Source of the DNA: Oscillospiraceae bacterium
GTDB lineage: Bacteria; Bacillota; Clostridia; Christensenellales; Aristaeellaceae
DNA: 28,298 nucleotides
Reading direction: 5' to 3'
Assembly: GCA_031266295.1 (NCBI GenBank)
Contig: JAISBH010000298.1
Span: forward strand, 1-28,298
A program made the position numbers and the translations under genes. This document shows, in pieces, positions 1 through 7,285 of the stretch. The notes under the pieces were generated by a model. That model was not told the DNA's origin. It was given only the letters and a program-made list of their open reading frames with translations, and did not search any database. Position 1 is the stretch's first letter. Every line of letters begins with the position of its first letter.

Positions 1-765
1 CTCGAAGCGGTTCGTGCCCGGCGTGTCGCCCGTGGATGTGATGAACACGCCTGTCGCGCCGCCGTCGTATTCAACGTACGCGGTCACATCGTCCTCCACC
101 TCGATATCGTGCCACCGCCCGTTATGAGTGAACGCGCGTACCCGGACGGGCATCCCGCAGATCCACTGCCACAAATCCAGGTTGTGCGGACATTGGTTTA
201 GCAGCACGCCGCCGCCTTCCCCGGCCCACGTCGCGCGCCACGCGCCGCTGTCGTAATAGCTCTGCGAACGGTACCAATTCGTGATCAGCCAGTTTGTGCG
301 ACGGATCTTACCCATCTCGCCGCTTTGAACGATCTCGTGCATCTTGCGATATACGCAGTTGGTGCGCTGGTTGAACATGATCGCGAATATCTTGCCGCTC
401 TTCTCGGCGACTGCGTTCATCTCGCGGACGGCCTTGGTGTATACCCCTGCGGGTTTCTCGCACATCACGTGAAGACCGGCGTTCAACGCCTCGACGGTCA
501 GAGGCGGATGCTGGTAATGCGGCACCGCGATCAGAACCGCGTCCACCTTGCCGCTATGAATCAAGTCGGAGCCTTCGGTGAACGTCGCTATCTCGCCGGT
601 GTGATCTTTCTCCTTCAACAGGTCAGCCAGCCACTCCTGCCGAGAGGGTTTGCGATCTGCTACGGCGGTAAGTTTCATACCAGGCACCTTGCCGTCCAGC
701 AGGTTCTCGATGTGCGATGAACCCATATTCCCGGCGCCCAGTACGCCGATGCGTACTATATCCAT
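1..765 (-). CDS. Gfo/Idh/MocA-family NAD(P)-dependent oxidoreductase (3' end outside window)
   Basis: Reading the minus strand from an ATG at 765 gives an uninterrupted frame of 255 codons that leaves the window, so the C-terminus is missing. The N-terminus is a Rossmann fold with the dinucleotide motif IGVLGAGNMG near residues 5-14. The family signature CEKP (VMCEKPAG) follows at about residue 97, and then the start of the substrate-binding domain with GGGVLLNQCPHNLDLWQW. Members oxidise or reduce sugars, inositols and related polyols in the cytoplasm; the substrate cannot be told from this fragment. An in-frame ATG at 774 overlaps the AGAAGG ribosome site, whereas 765 lies 9 bases after it, so 765 is preferred. 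The gene has its own candidate promoter and may be regulated separately from rny. Confidence 0.9.
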   Translation of the reverse strand, partial: MDIVRIGVLGAGNMGSSHIENLLDGKVPGMKLTAVADRKPSRQEWLADLLKEKDHTGEIATFTEGSDLIHSGKVDAVLIAVPHYQHPPLTVEALNAGLHVMCEKPAGVYTKAVREMNAVAEKSGKIFAIMFNQRTNCVYRKMHEIVQSGEMGKIRRTNWLITNWYRSQSYYDSGAWRATWAGEGGGVLLNQCPHNLDLWQWICGMPVRVRAFTHNGRWHDIEVEDDVTAYVEYDGGATGVFITSTGDTPGTNRFE

Positions 766-899
766 GACGAGCATCCTTCTTTCCATATTCTGCATTCTAT
801 ACTTCGCCCTCTAAGAATTCACACGGACTGGCGATGGTTTTCCGCCGCTCGCCAAGGCAGTTCTTAGCGGTATGGAGTATGCTATAAAACCTTGGCAAA

Positions 900-928
900 A
901 TTATACTCTCTTTTGAGAGTGTACGCAA
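900..928 (-). promoter_or_regulatory. Candidate sigma-A promoter with an internal palindrome, upstream of the oxidoreductase gene
   Basis: On the minus strand TTGCGT (923-928) and a perfect TATAAT (900-905) are separated by 17 bases, which predicts transcription from about 893 and a leader of roughly 130 bases. Almost the entire spacer is a perfect inverted repeat, ACTCTC-TTTT-GAGAGT (905-920). An operator there would directly block polymerase, as expected for a catabolic gene under a sugar-responsive repressor. A second inverted repeat (GCCAAGG 851-857 and CCTTGGC 890-896) lies at the start of the predicted leader. Promoter function is inferred from sequence only. Confidence 0.5.
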
Positions 929-934
929 GACGAT

Positions 935-984
935 ACAAGGCGCGACGATGATCCAGCCTCCGCCGAACCATCGCCGCGCCTTGT
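935..984 (-). terminator. Long inverted repeat downstream of rny, terminator-like
   Basis: Bases 935-950 pair with 969-984 over 16 positions with one mismatch (A945/C974), leaving an 18-base loop. It begins 34 bases past the rny stop codon. There is no good U-tract on the minus-strand side, so it may be a weak or factor-assisted terminator or a 3' stabilising hairpin rather than a classical intrinsic terminator. Confidence 0.4.
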
Positions 985-1017
985 AAAACTATTACCACTG
1001 GCCGATTGAGTTTGCGT

Positions 1018-2571
1018 TTACTTCGCGTAATCTATCGATCGCGTCTCGCGTATTACGTTCACCTTGATCTGGCCGGGATAATCCATTTCCTTCTCTATCT
1101 TCTTGGCGATCTCTCTGGCGAGGACGAGCGTACCCGCGTCGTTTACGTCGTCCGGCTTGACCATTATGCGCACCTCGCGGCCGGACTGGATCGCAAAACA
1201 TTTCTCTACCCCGGAAAATGAATTGGATATCTCCTCTAGCTTCTCCAGGCGCTTGATGTAGTTCTCCAGCGACTCACGGCGCGCGCCGGGCCGCGCGGCG
1301 GATATCGCGTCGGCGGCCTGCACAAGCACGGCCTCAATAGTGGTCGGCTCAACGTCGTTATGATGCGCTAGTATACAGTGAATAACCTCTGCGGATTCCT
1401 TGTACTTCCGCGCCAGATCGCCGCCCAGCGACACATGGGTACCCTCCACCTCGTGATCGACGGCCTTGCCTATGTCATGCAGCAAACCCGCGCGCTTCGC
1501 CAGCGTAATGTCAGCCCCCAGTTCCGCTGCCATCATCCCGGCCAGGTGCGATACCTCTATAGAATGCTTGAGCACGTTCTGCCCATAGCTGGTACGATAA
1601 CGCATACGCCCCAGCAATTTGACCAGCTCGTGATGGATGCTGTGCAGACCGGTCTCGAATACCGCCTGTTCACCCGCCTCGCGTATCTGGTTCTCGACCT
1701 CTTTCTTCGCCTTCTCCACCATTTCCTCAATACGGGCTGGATGTATGCGACCGTCGAGTATCAATTTTTCCAGCGCGATCCGAGCGATCTCGCGGCGCAC
1801 CGGATCAAACGCGGAGACAATAACGGCCTCCGGTGTATCGTCGATGATCAGATCGACGCCCGTTGCGGTTTCCAGAGCGCGGATATTGCGTCCCTCGCGA
1901 CCGATTATTCGTCCCTTCATGTCGTCGTTGGGCAGCGTCACTACTGACACCGTCGTCTCGGCGACATGATCCGCAGCGCATTTCTGGATAGAGAGCGCAA
2001 TGATATTGCGCGCCTTCTTCTCGGCCTCTTCGCGCGCCTTCGACTCTATGTCGCGCACCATTACTGCGGCGTCGTGATACGCTTCCTTTTGGATGCGGCT
2101 GACCAGGAACTGCTGCGCTTCGTCCTGTGTCATGCCCGCTATGCGTTCCAGCTCGCCCTGCTGCTTACGTAGTAGCGCGTTGGCTTGATCCTCGGCGCGC
2201 TGAATATCCGCAGTCTTGCCGTTCAACGCGTCTTCCCGCTTATCCAGGTTATCCAGCTTCTTCTCGTAAGCCTCTTCGCGCTGAGTAGCGCGACGTTCCG
2301 CACGCTGCACCTCGTTGCGGCGCTCGCGGGTCTCGCGATCCAGTTCGGTGCGCAGGCGCAGAACTTCTTCCTTGGCGGCGAGAATGGTTTCTTTCTTCTT
2401 CTCCTCGGCGCGATGCTGCGCGTCGTCTAGCAGAGATTTCGCGTATTGTTCAGTTCGACCGATCTTCTTTTCAGCGACGTCCATCCGATAGCGATATCCA
2501 ACCGCGAGCCCGATCGCCAAAGCGACCAGAGACGCGAGAATAATCCATAGAGCGGTCAAGTGTGATCGCAC
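1018..2571 (-). CDS. rny: Ribonuclease Y
   Basis: 517 residues, close to the roughly 520 usual for RNase Y, the membrane-anchored endoribonuclease that initiates mRNA decay in Bacillota. Visible parts, in order: an N-terminal transmembrane helix (about 7-27), a long charged coiled coil (about 30-190), a KH RNA-binding domain with GRIIGREGRN (220-229), and an HD hydrolase domain with the metal-binding pair H365-D366 in LLHDIGKA. The C-terminal region is complete, ending in IKVNVIRETRSIDYAK. The start codon is GTG, closely preceded by AAGGAAGGAA. It is transcribed divergently from the FAH-family gene with a predicted leader of about 195 bases. No catalytic residue appears to be missing. Confidence 0.97.
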   Translation of the reverse strand: MRSHLTALWIILASLVALAIGLAVGYRYRMDVAEKKIGRTEQYAKSLLDDAQHRAEEKKKETILAAKEEVLRLRTELDRETRERRNEVQRAERRATQREEAYEKKLDNLDKREDALNGKTADIQRAEDQANALLRKQQGELERIAGMTQDEAQQFLVSRIQKEAYHDAAVMVRDIESKAREEAEKKARNIIALSIQKCAADHVAETTVSVVTLPNDDMKGRIIGREGRNIRALETATGVDLIIDDTPEAVIVSAFDPVRREIARIALEKLILDGRIHPARIEEMVEKAKKEVENQIREAGEQAVFETGLHSIHHELVKLLGRMRYRTSYGQNVLKHSIEVSHLAGMMAAELGADITLAKRAGLLHDIGKAVDHEVEGTHVSLGGDLARKYKESAEVIHCILAHHNDVEPTTIEAVLVQAADAISAARPGARRESLENYIKRLEKLEEISNSFSGVEKCFAIQSGREVRIMVKPDDVNDAGTLVLAREIAKKIEKEMDYPGQIKVNVIRETRSIDYAK

Positions 2572-2970
2572 TTCCTTCCTTGGAGGCAGGGGTTATACAG
2601 CGCCCCGCGCCTCATTGCGAAATGATACCTCTCCTCAGCTCCTTCGGCGTTTTCGGTTATAAAGCCCAAGCCTCACAGAATCTATATTCAACCCGTACGG
2701 CGGCTAACTCAAAAATGCCGTTACAGCGCGGTAAACATGAACGATTTTTCGTAAACCGCTCTAGCATCAAGCATTGTACCGAACAGCTGTGGATAAGTCA
2801 AGGGGCACGGTAGAATTGTTGATAATTTGTAACTTTCTTTGACGCCGACAAGATACTTCATGATTGCGCTCAATTACGGAGGAATGCGGCTTCGGACGGC
2901 GAATATACACGGTCGTACGACCTGTGCGATCAGAAGGGAAACAGGAGTTATATAGTTTGGAGGCGATCTG
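2572..2970. other. 399-base divergent intergenic region between rny and the FAH-family gene
   Basis: No convincing gene was seen. The stretch carries a strong minus-strand promoter with a DnaA box (2773-2801), the long AT-richer rny leader, and on the plus strand the ribosome site GGAGG (2959-2963) seven bases before the FAH start. The leader contains loosely repeated GTTTAC motifs near 2728-2757. No plus-strand promoter stands out: TTGACG (2839-2844) lacks a matching -10 at the usual distance. Confidence 0.6.
2773..2801 (-). promoter_or_regulatory. Strong candidate sigma-A promoter for rny, with an overlapping DnaA box
   Basis: On the minus strand TTGACT (2796-2801) and TACAAT (2773-2778) are spaced by exactly 17 bases, each matching consensus at five of six positions. 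A perfect DnaA box TTATCCACA occupies 2788-2796, starting at the last base of the -35 and running into the spacer. DnaA bound there would be expected to occlude RNA polymerase. The predicted start is about 2766, nearly 200 bases upstream of the rny GTG. Confidence 0.65.
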
Positions 2971-3741
2971 ATGCAATTCGCGAGGTGCGCGCGCAACGGA
3001 GGGTTCTGGTGTATAATGGACGGTGACCGTCTGTCGGCGATAGATGGCGCTCCGGCCAGCGATTGGAAACGTACGGGGGAGTGGTTTTCCCTTGATGAAT
3101 TTGAATATGCGGAACCTTTGGAGCGTTCGGCGGTCAGACAAATGATCATCGTGGGCTGGAACTACGCCGAGCACACGCGCGAAACCGGATCGAATCTGCC
3201 GCCGATGCCGATGATCTACCCGCTATCGTCGGCGGCGCTGAATACGCACAAGGGCGCCGTGGTCGTGCCCGGCTTCATCAATCATGTGGAACACGAGGCG
3301 GAGCTGGTCGTCGTGATAGGCAAGGAAGCGAAGAACGTCAAGGCCGCCGACGCGCTCGATTATGTGCTGGGCGTGACGTGCGGCAACGACGTATCCGCGC
3401 GCGACATACAAAACAATCCAGGATTCCCGAACCTGCCGCGAGCCAAGACCGTGGATACGTTCAAACCGGTGGGACCTTACCTAACTACGGGGATCGACTT
3501 CTCCGACCTGCCGATCTCTATCACGGTCAACGGCGAGACCCGGCAGCGCGCACGCACGAGCGACATGATATTCAAGACGCCTGAGCTGATCGAGTTCATC
3601 TCAAAGACGATAACCCTTTATCCATGGGACGTCATATTCACCGGCACGCCTAAAGGTTGTACGCGCGTATATCCCGGCGACGAGATGGCTGTGACCATCG
3701 AAGGCGTTGGAACCCTGATCAACAAGGTTGAGGTCGAATAG
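2971..3741 (+). CDS. Fumarylacetoacetate hydrolase (FAH) family protein
   Basis: 256 residues. FAH-family enzymes are metal-dependent hydrolases, decarboxylases or isomerases acting on 2-oxo or acylpyruvate-type substrates. The family core is clear: VGWNYAEH (61-68), the metal-ligand region HEAELVVVIGKE (108-119) with E109 and E111, GNDVSARDIQ (138-147) with D140, and the late WDVIFTGTPKG motif. The first 50 residues resemble the short N-terminal domain of these proteins, which supports ATG 2971; it has GGAGG seven bases upstream. An internal ATG at 3016 would remove part of that domain. The lysine common in the KPPSSL-type segment is not obvious here (YPLSSAAL, 83-90). The substrate is unknown and there is no pathway gene beside it. 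Confidence 0.88.
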   Translation: MQFARCARNGGFWCIMDGDRLSAIDGAPASDWKRTGEWFSLDEFEYAEPLERSAVRQMIIVGWNYAEHTRETGSNLPPMPMIYPLSSAALNTHKGAVVVPGFINHVEHEAELVVVIGKEAKNVKAADALDYVLGVTCGNDVSARDIQNNPGFPNLPRAKTVDTFKPVGPYLTTGIDFSDLPISITVNGETRQRARTSDMIFKTPELIEFISKTITLYPWDVIFTGTPKGCTRVYPGDEMAVTIEGVGTLINKVEVE

Positions 3742-3742
3742 C

Positions 3743-3771
3743 TTGTAAATCGTAAATAAAAAGACTATAAT
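3743..3771 (+). promoter_or_regulatory. Candidate sigma-A promoter for the yicC-remA-gmk-rpoZ-coaBC cluster
   Basis: TTGTAA (3743-3748) and a perfect TATAAT (3766-3771) are separated by 17 bases in an AT-rich patch just after the FAH stop codon. Transcription would begin near 3778, about 70 bases before yicC. The local AT-richness contrasts with the GC-rich genes on either side. Confidence 0.65.
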
Positions 3772-3849
3772 AATATAATACGAGTGATCGGCCTGAGCGG
3801 TTTAGGGCAGTTGAGGGCCGCGCAATCAACGGTTATTGAGGCGGTACAC

Positions 3850-4722
3850 ATGCAAAGCATGACGGGTTACGGGTTCGGCGCGCGCGAGGCTGACGGGCGC
3901 GTATGCACGGTGGAGCTGAAGAGCGTGAACCACCGATTCCTGGATATCAGCTTCAGAATGCCGCGGGTTATGGCGTTCCTGGAGGACACGGTGCGCAAGA
4001 CGATCAGCGGACGGCTGGCGCGCGGGCACGTGGACGTATTCATCGTGTACCGCAACGACCGCGCGGACGCCCGTCAGGTGATCATAGACGAGGCGCTGGT
4101 GAAATCTTATGGCCGCGCGTTGGAACGCGTCGCCGTGCTGCTGGGCAGGGACGAGCGGCCTTCGCCGCAATGGATCGCGCAATTGCCCGACGCAATGCGC
4201 GTTGATACGGCAGAGGAGAGCCGCGACGCGTTGACCGATATGTGCGAGGGGGCGCTGGGCGACGCGCTGGACGCCTTGATCGCTATGCGCGGCACGGAAG
4301 GCGCGGCTCTGCTCGCGGAGTTAAGCGGTCGCTTGTCCATGCTTGAATCCTTGCGTTTGGAGATCGCGGCCCGCGCGACTGACGTAGTGACCGACTATCG
4401 CGACAAGCTGGCGGTGAGGATGCGCGAGGCTTTGGACGCGTACCCGGATCCGCAGCGACTGGCCTTGGAGGTCGCGCTGCTGGCCGACCGCGCGTCGATC
4501 GACGAGGAACTATCACGACTGGGTAGCCACTTCGCGCAAACACACGATCTTTTCGGCACGAATCAGCCGATGGGGCGCAAGTTAGACTTCCTGGTTCAGG
4601 AATTCTACCGGGAGATAAACACGATAGGCAGCAAGTCGATGAGCGCCGAGGTAACGGGCCTGGTGGTGGACGCGAAGGCGGAGATTGAGAAACTGCGCGA
4701 GCAGATACAGAATATTGAGTAG
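3850..4722 (+). CDS. yicC: YicC-family endoribonuclease
   Basis: 290 residues from ATG 3850, the usual length of YicC/YloC proteins, which are linked to RNA turnover and have been shown to act as endoribonucleases. The N-terminus MQSMTGYGFG is the family hallmark, followed by VELKSVNHRFLDISFRMPR. The C-terminal DUF1732 part carries the conserved GRKLDFLVQEFYREINTIGSKS and ends in EIEKLREQIQNIE. A GTG at 3784 in the same frame would add 22 unrelated residues; ATG 3850 has GAGG eight bases upstream and restores the family N-terminus. It is the first gene of a cluster ordered as in Bacillus subtilis yloC-remA-gmk-yloH-yloI. Confidence 0.95.
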   Translation: MQSMTGYGFGAREADGRVCTVELKSVNHRFLDISFRMPRVMAFLEDTVRKTISGRLARGHVDVFIVYRNDRADARQVIIDEALVKSYGRALERVAVLLGRDERPSPQWIAQLPDAMRVDTAEESRDALTDMCEGALGDALDALIAMRGTEGAALLAELSGRLSMLESLRLEIAARATDVVTDYRDKLAVRMREALDAYPDPQRLALEVALLADRASIDEELSRLGSHFAQTHDLFGTNQPMGRKLDFLVQEFYREINTIGSKSMSAEVTGLVVDAKAEIEKLREQIQNIE

Positions 4723-4760
4723 GGTATCAAGTAAATTGATAAGGATTAGGAGGCGTCGTA

Positions 4761-5090
4761 GTGGCGCGAGCGGGATTCATCAATATCGGGTTCGGGTCGA
4801 TTGTTTCGGTCAACAAGATCGTCGCGGTTATTAGTCCCGACTCCGCGCCGGTCAAGAGGATTGTGCAGACGGCGCGTGACGGCGACCATTTGATCGACGC
4901 GACATATGGGCGGCGAACGCGCTCCGTGGCGATCTGCGATAGCGACCATGTGATTCTAAGCGCCGTGCAGCCGGAAACCCTGCTTCGCCGCCTAGAAGGC
5001 CGTGAGGCTGCCGAAGTGGCGACAGACACTATCGACGAGCCTGCCGAGGACGCGGAGCGGGAACACGGAACGAACCCAGATGAGGAATGA
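4761..5090 (+). CDS. remA: RemA-family regulator (DUF370)
   Basis: 109 residues starting at GTG 4761, with AGGAGG seven bases upstream. RemA is a small DNA-binding regulator that activates extracellular matrix and osmoprotection genes in Bacillus subtilis. The conserved core is present: INIGFGSIVSVNKIVAVISPDSAPVKR (7-33), then RDGDHLIDATYGRRTRSVAICDSDHVILSAVQPETLLRRL (40-79). The typical protein is about 85-90 residues; this one has a further acidic tail of about 30 residues (E and D rich), probably disordered. Whether the regulon resembles that of Bacillus is unknown. Two palindromes immediately downstream are possible targets of a DNA-binding protein. Confidence 0.9.
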   Translation: MARAGFINIGFGSIVSVNKIVAVISPDSAPVKRIVQTARDGDHLIDATYGRRTRSVAICDSDHVILSAVQPETLLRRLEGREAAEVATDTIDEPAEDAEREHGTNPDEE

Positions 5091-5094
5091 AGCC

Positions 5095-5160
5095 TTGAAG
5101 ATCTTAAAGAGCGTTTAAGAATGTGTCTTGAAAGATCTTAAAAGGTGTTTAAGAATGTTG
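5095..5160 (+). repeat. Tandem pair of matched palindromes between remA and gmk
   Basis: Two units of about 32 bases follow each other (about 5095-5125 and 5128-5160). Each contains the same 7-base arms, TCTTAAA and TTTAAGA, around a 5-base centre: 5102-5120 with centre GAGCG, and 5136-5154 with centre AGGTG. The arms are identical in both copies while the centres differ at most positions. Start-to-start spacing is 34 bases, near three helical turns. This looks like a pair of operators or weak tandem RNA hairpins ahead of gmk. Confidence 0.7.
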
Positions 5161-5189
5161 AGGAGCATCATAGTCAGGAGGCGCAGGCA

Positions 5190-5846
5190 ATGGCCGAGGG
5201 TATGCTGTTGGTGCTGTCCGGGCCATCGGGGGCGGGGAAGGGCACGCTGGGCGGAATGCTGCTGAAGGACGATCCGTCGTTTCGGTTCAGCGTATCTGCG
5301 ACGACTCGTAAACCGCGCGAATATGAGGTGCACGGCAAGCATTACTATTTTATGAGCGACGCCGAGTATGACCGCGCGCTGGCGCAAGGCTTGTTCTTAG
5401 AACACGCGACGGTGCACGGACATCGGTACGGCACGCTGCGCGAGCACGTAATGGAGCAGGTGATCGGGGGATTCAACGTGCTGCTGGACGTCGACCCCCA
5501 GGGCGCGCAATCCGTCGTGGCCGACGAACCATCGTGCGTAAGCGTGTTCATACTGCCGCCGTCATATGAGGAACTGGCGAAAAGGCTGCGCACGCGCAAC
5601 ATGGATCGACCGAGCGAGATACAGCGGCGGATGATGAACGCACGCGGCGAGATCGCCCAGATGTATCTATACAATTATATAATTATAAACGACACGGTAG
5701 ACTCAGCCTATTCCAAGCTCCAGGCGATTATACTGGCCGAGAAACACCGGTCGAACCGCTACTGTCCCGACATACCCGAAAAGGGAATCGTAGAATCCGC
5801 GAAGGGGGAGGTTGCCCATGCCTATGACAAGCCCGTCCATAATTGA
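5190..5846 (+). CDS. gmk: Guanylate kinase
   Basis: 218 residues from ATG 5190, which has AGGAGG eight bases upstream. An upstream in-frame GTG at 5145 would start inside the palindromic repeat and add 15 residues without a ribosome site. The enzyme phosphorylates GMP to GDP with ATP in the cytoplasm. The P-loop GPSGAGKGT spans 11-19, followed by FSVSATTRKPREYEVHGKHYYF, the GMP-binding segment, and later FLEHATVHGHRYGT and DVDPQGAQSV. The C-terminal lid and helix (RNMDRPSEIQRRM, YNYIIINDTVDSAYSKLQAII) are intact. The end overlaps rpoZ by 29 bases, so translation is likely coupled. Confidence 0.97.
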   Translation: MAEGMLLVLSGPSGAGKGTLGGMLLKDDPSFRFSVSATTRKPREYEVHGKHYYFMSDAEYDRALAQGLFLEHATVHGHRYGTLREHVMEQVIGGFNVLLDVDPQGAQSVVADEPSCVSVFILPPSYEELAKRLRTRNMDRPSEIQRRMMNARGEIAQMYLYNYIIINDTVDSAYSKLQAIILAEKHRSNRYCPDIPEKGIVESAKGEVAHAYDKPVHN

Positions 5847-6027
5847 TCTGTTAGGTCACGCCGACTGCCGGTACACGCTGGTGGTGGACGTCTCCAAGCG
5901 CGCGAGACAGCTGGTAGGCGGCTCGCCGGCGCTGATCAACACCAAGGAAAAGAAGCCGCTGGTAGTCGCGATCGAAGAGGTAAACGGCGGCCTGATAACG
6001 TACGACAGGCCGCAGGAGGAGGAATAA
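5818..6027 (+). CDS. rpoZ: DNA-directed RNA polymerase omega subunit
   Basis: 69 residues. Omega helps assemble and stabilise RNA polymerase through beta-prime. The sequence MPMTSPSIIDLLGHADCRYTLVVDVSKRARQL matches the conserved N-terminal part, followed by PLVVAIEEVNGGLITY. ATG 5818 has a long purine site (5804-5811) six bases upstream; an in-frame TTG at 5812 would sit against that site and is less likely. The gene overlaps the end of gmk and its TAA overlaps the coaBC ATG, placing it firmly in the operon. Confidence 0.95.
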   Translation: MPMTSPSIIDLLGHADCRYTLVVDVSKRARQLVGGSPALINTKEKKPLVVAIEEVNGGLITYDRPQEEE

Positions 6028-7223
6028 TGCTCTCGACGCGCACGGTGGTGCTGGGCGTTACAGGCGGTATAGCGGCGTACAAGTCAGCCGAGATCGTCAC
6101 AAGACTGCGCAAACTGGGCGTCACAGTATATGTTGTGATGACGGATCACGCGCGGGAGTTCGTAACGCCGCTGACCTTCGAATCGCTGTCAGGAAATCCC
6201 GTAGTATCAGACATGTTCGCAAGCCCGGCGCGGTGGGAAGTGGAACACATCGCGCTGGCAAAAAAAGCCGACTTGTTTGTGATAGCGCCCGCTACGGCTA
6301 ATTTTATCGCAAAGATGGCGAACGGAATAGCGGACGACATGCTGACGTCGACCGTATTGGCGACGCGCGCGCCAATACTGATCGCTCCAGCGATGAATAC
6401 GGGTATGTGGGAAAACGCGGCGACACAGGCAAATGTAGCAATGGCGAGGGGGCGAGGCGCGCACTTTGTCGGGCCTGAAGCGGGAAGGCTGGCGAACGGC
6501 GACGAAGGGCTGGGACGCATGTCGGAACCGGAGCAGATAGTTCGCGCGGCATCGGCGTTACTGAGCGAAAAGCGCGATCTAGAGGGCAAGCATGTGCTGG
6601 TTACGGCGGGACCGACGCGGGAGATGCTTGATCCGGTACGGTATTTGACGAACAGGTCGTCGGGGCGGATGGGTTACGCGATTGCGGAGCGGGCTGCGGC
6701 CAGGGGCGCAGAGGTAACGCTGGTTACGGGGCCTGTGAATATTGCGGCGCCGCCGCTGGTAGAGGTTGTGAATATAGATACGACGATGCGGCTGTTTCAA
6801 GCGATAATGCAGTATATGCCGAAGGCGGACGCGATAATAATGGCGGCGGCGCCCAGTGATTACAGGGCGGCTGAGCCGTCGGCAAGCAAGATAAAGAAAC
6901 GTGATGGTAAGCCGCTGACGCTTGAACTGCAGGAGAATCCGGACGTAGCGGCGTCGGTAGGGGCACGGCGCAAGCCAGGGCAGGCGCTGGTAGTATTCGC
7001 GGCGGAGACAGACAATCTGATTGAAAACGGGCGGGAGAAGCTGATCAGGAAGAACGCGGACTTACTGATAGCGAACGATGTAACAGTAGAAGGCGCCGGC
7101 TTCGATGTAGAGACGAACATAGTGACATTCCTAACGAAGGACACAGCGGAAGCTCTCCCGATCATGGCTAAGCAAGACGTCGCGGACTTACTGCTGGATC
7201 GCGTGGCGAAGTTGATCGACTGA
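6027..7223 (+). CDS. coaBC: Bifunctional phosphopantothenoylcysteine decarboxylase / phosphopantothenate-cysteine ligase
   Basis: 398 residues, normal for CoaBC, which makes 4'-phosphopantetheine from 4'-phosphopantothenate and cysteine for coenzyme A. The CoaC half shows LGVTGGIAAYKSAE (9-22), catalytic H74 in WEVEHIAL, and PAMNTGMW (121-128) with N124. The substrate-flap position that is Cys158 in the E. coli enzyme aligns with N157 here (LANGDEGLGRM). The CoaB half shows GPTREMLDPVRYLTNRSSG (195-213) with N209, and the lysine-rich KIKKRDGK loop. The ATG shares its A with the rpoZ stop codon and follows a GGAGGAGG site. The flap substitution is worth attention but all other landmarks are intact. 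Confidence 0.96.
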   Translation: MLSTRTVVLGVTGGIAAYKSAEIVTRLRKLGVTVYVVMTDHAREFVTPLTFESLSGNPVVSDMFASPARWEVEHIALAKKADLFVIAPATANFIAKMANGIADDMLTSTVLATRAPILIAPAMNTGMWENAATQANVAMARGRGAHFVGPEAGRLANGDEGLGRMSEPEQIVRAASALLSEKRDLEGKHVLVTAGPTREMLDPVRYLTNRSSGRMGYAIAERAAARGAEVTLVTGPVNIAAPPLVEVVNIDTTMRLFQAIMQYMPKADAIIMAAAPSDYRAAEPSASKIKKRDGKPLTLELQENPDVAASVGARRKPGQALVVFAAETDNLIENGREKLIRKNADLLIANDVTVEGAGFDVETNIVTFLTKDTAEALPIMAKQDVADLLLDRVAKLID

Positions 7224-7285
7224 CTGCTCCTGAACAGTCTCGCAGGCCCGACCGGCGACGGGTAATAACATAATAAGGAGTCCGC

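Noticed and set aside
1378..1947. Long plus-strand open frames across rny
   Set aside because: They are antisense shadows of a complete RNase Y gene, with no ribosome sites or recognisable domains. The same applies to other long frames opposite or offset from real genes, such as 12740-13612 and 26034-26963.
2788..2796. DnaA box as a sign of a replication origin
   Set aside because: Only one box was seen and there is no dnaA, dnaN or AT-rich unwinding cluster; a promoter-control role fits better.
2767..3174. Minus-strand frame across the FAH start and intergenic region as a small gene
   Set aside because: It overlaps both the rny promoter and the FAH N-terminus, and the product has no recognisable features.
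3784..3849. GTG 3784 as the yicC start
   Set aside because: It adds 22 residues unlike YicC and lacks a ribosome site; MQSMTGYG at 3850 is the family N-terminus.
5095..5160. Tandem repeats as a small CRISPR array
   Set aside because: There are only two units, with no spacer variety and no cas genes; the 5-base centres are too short to be spacers.
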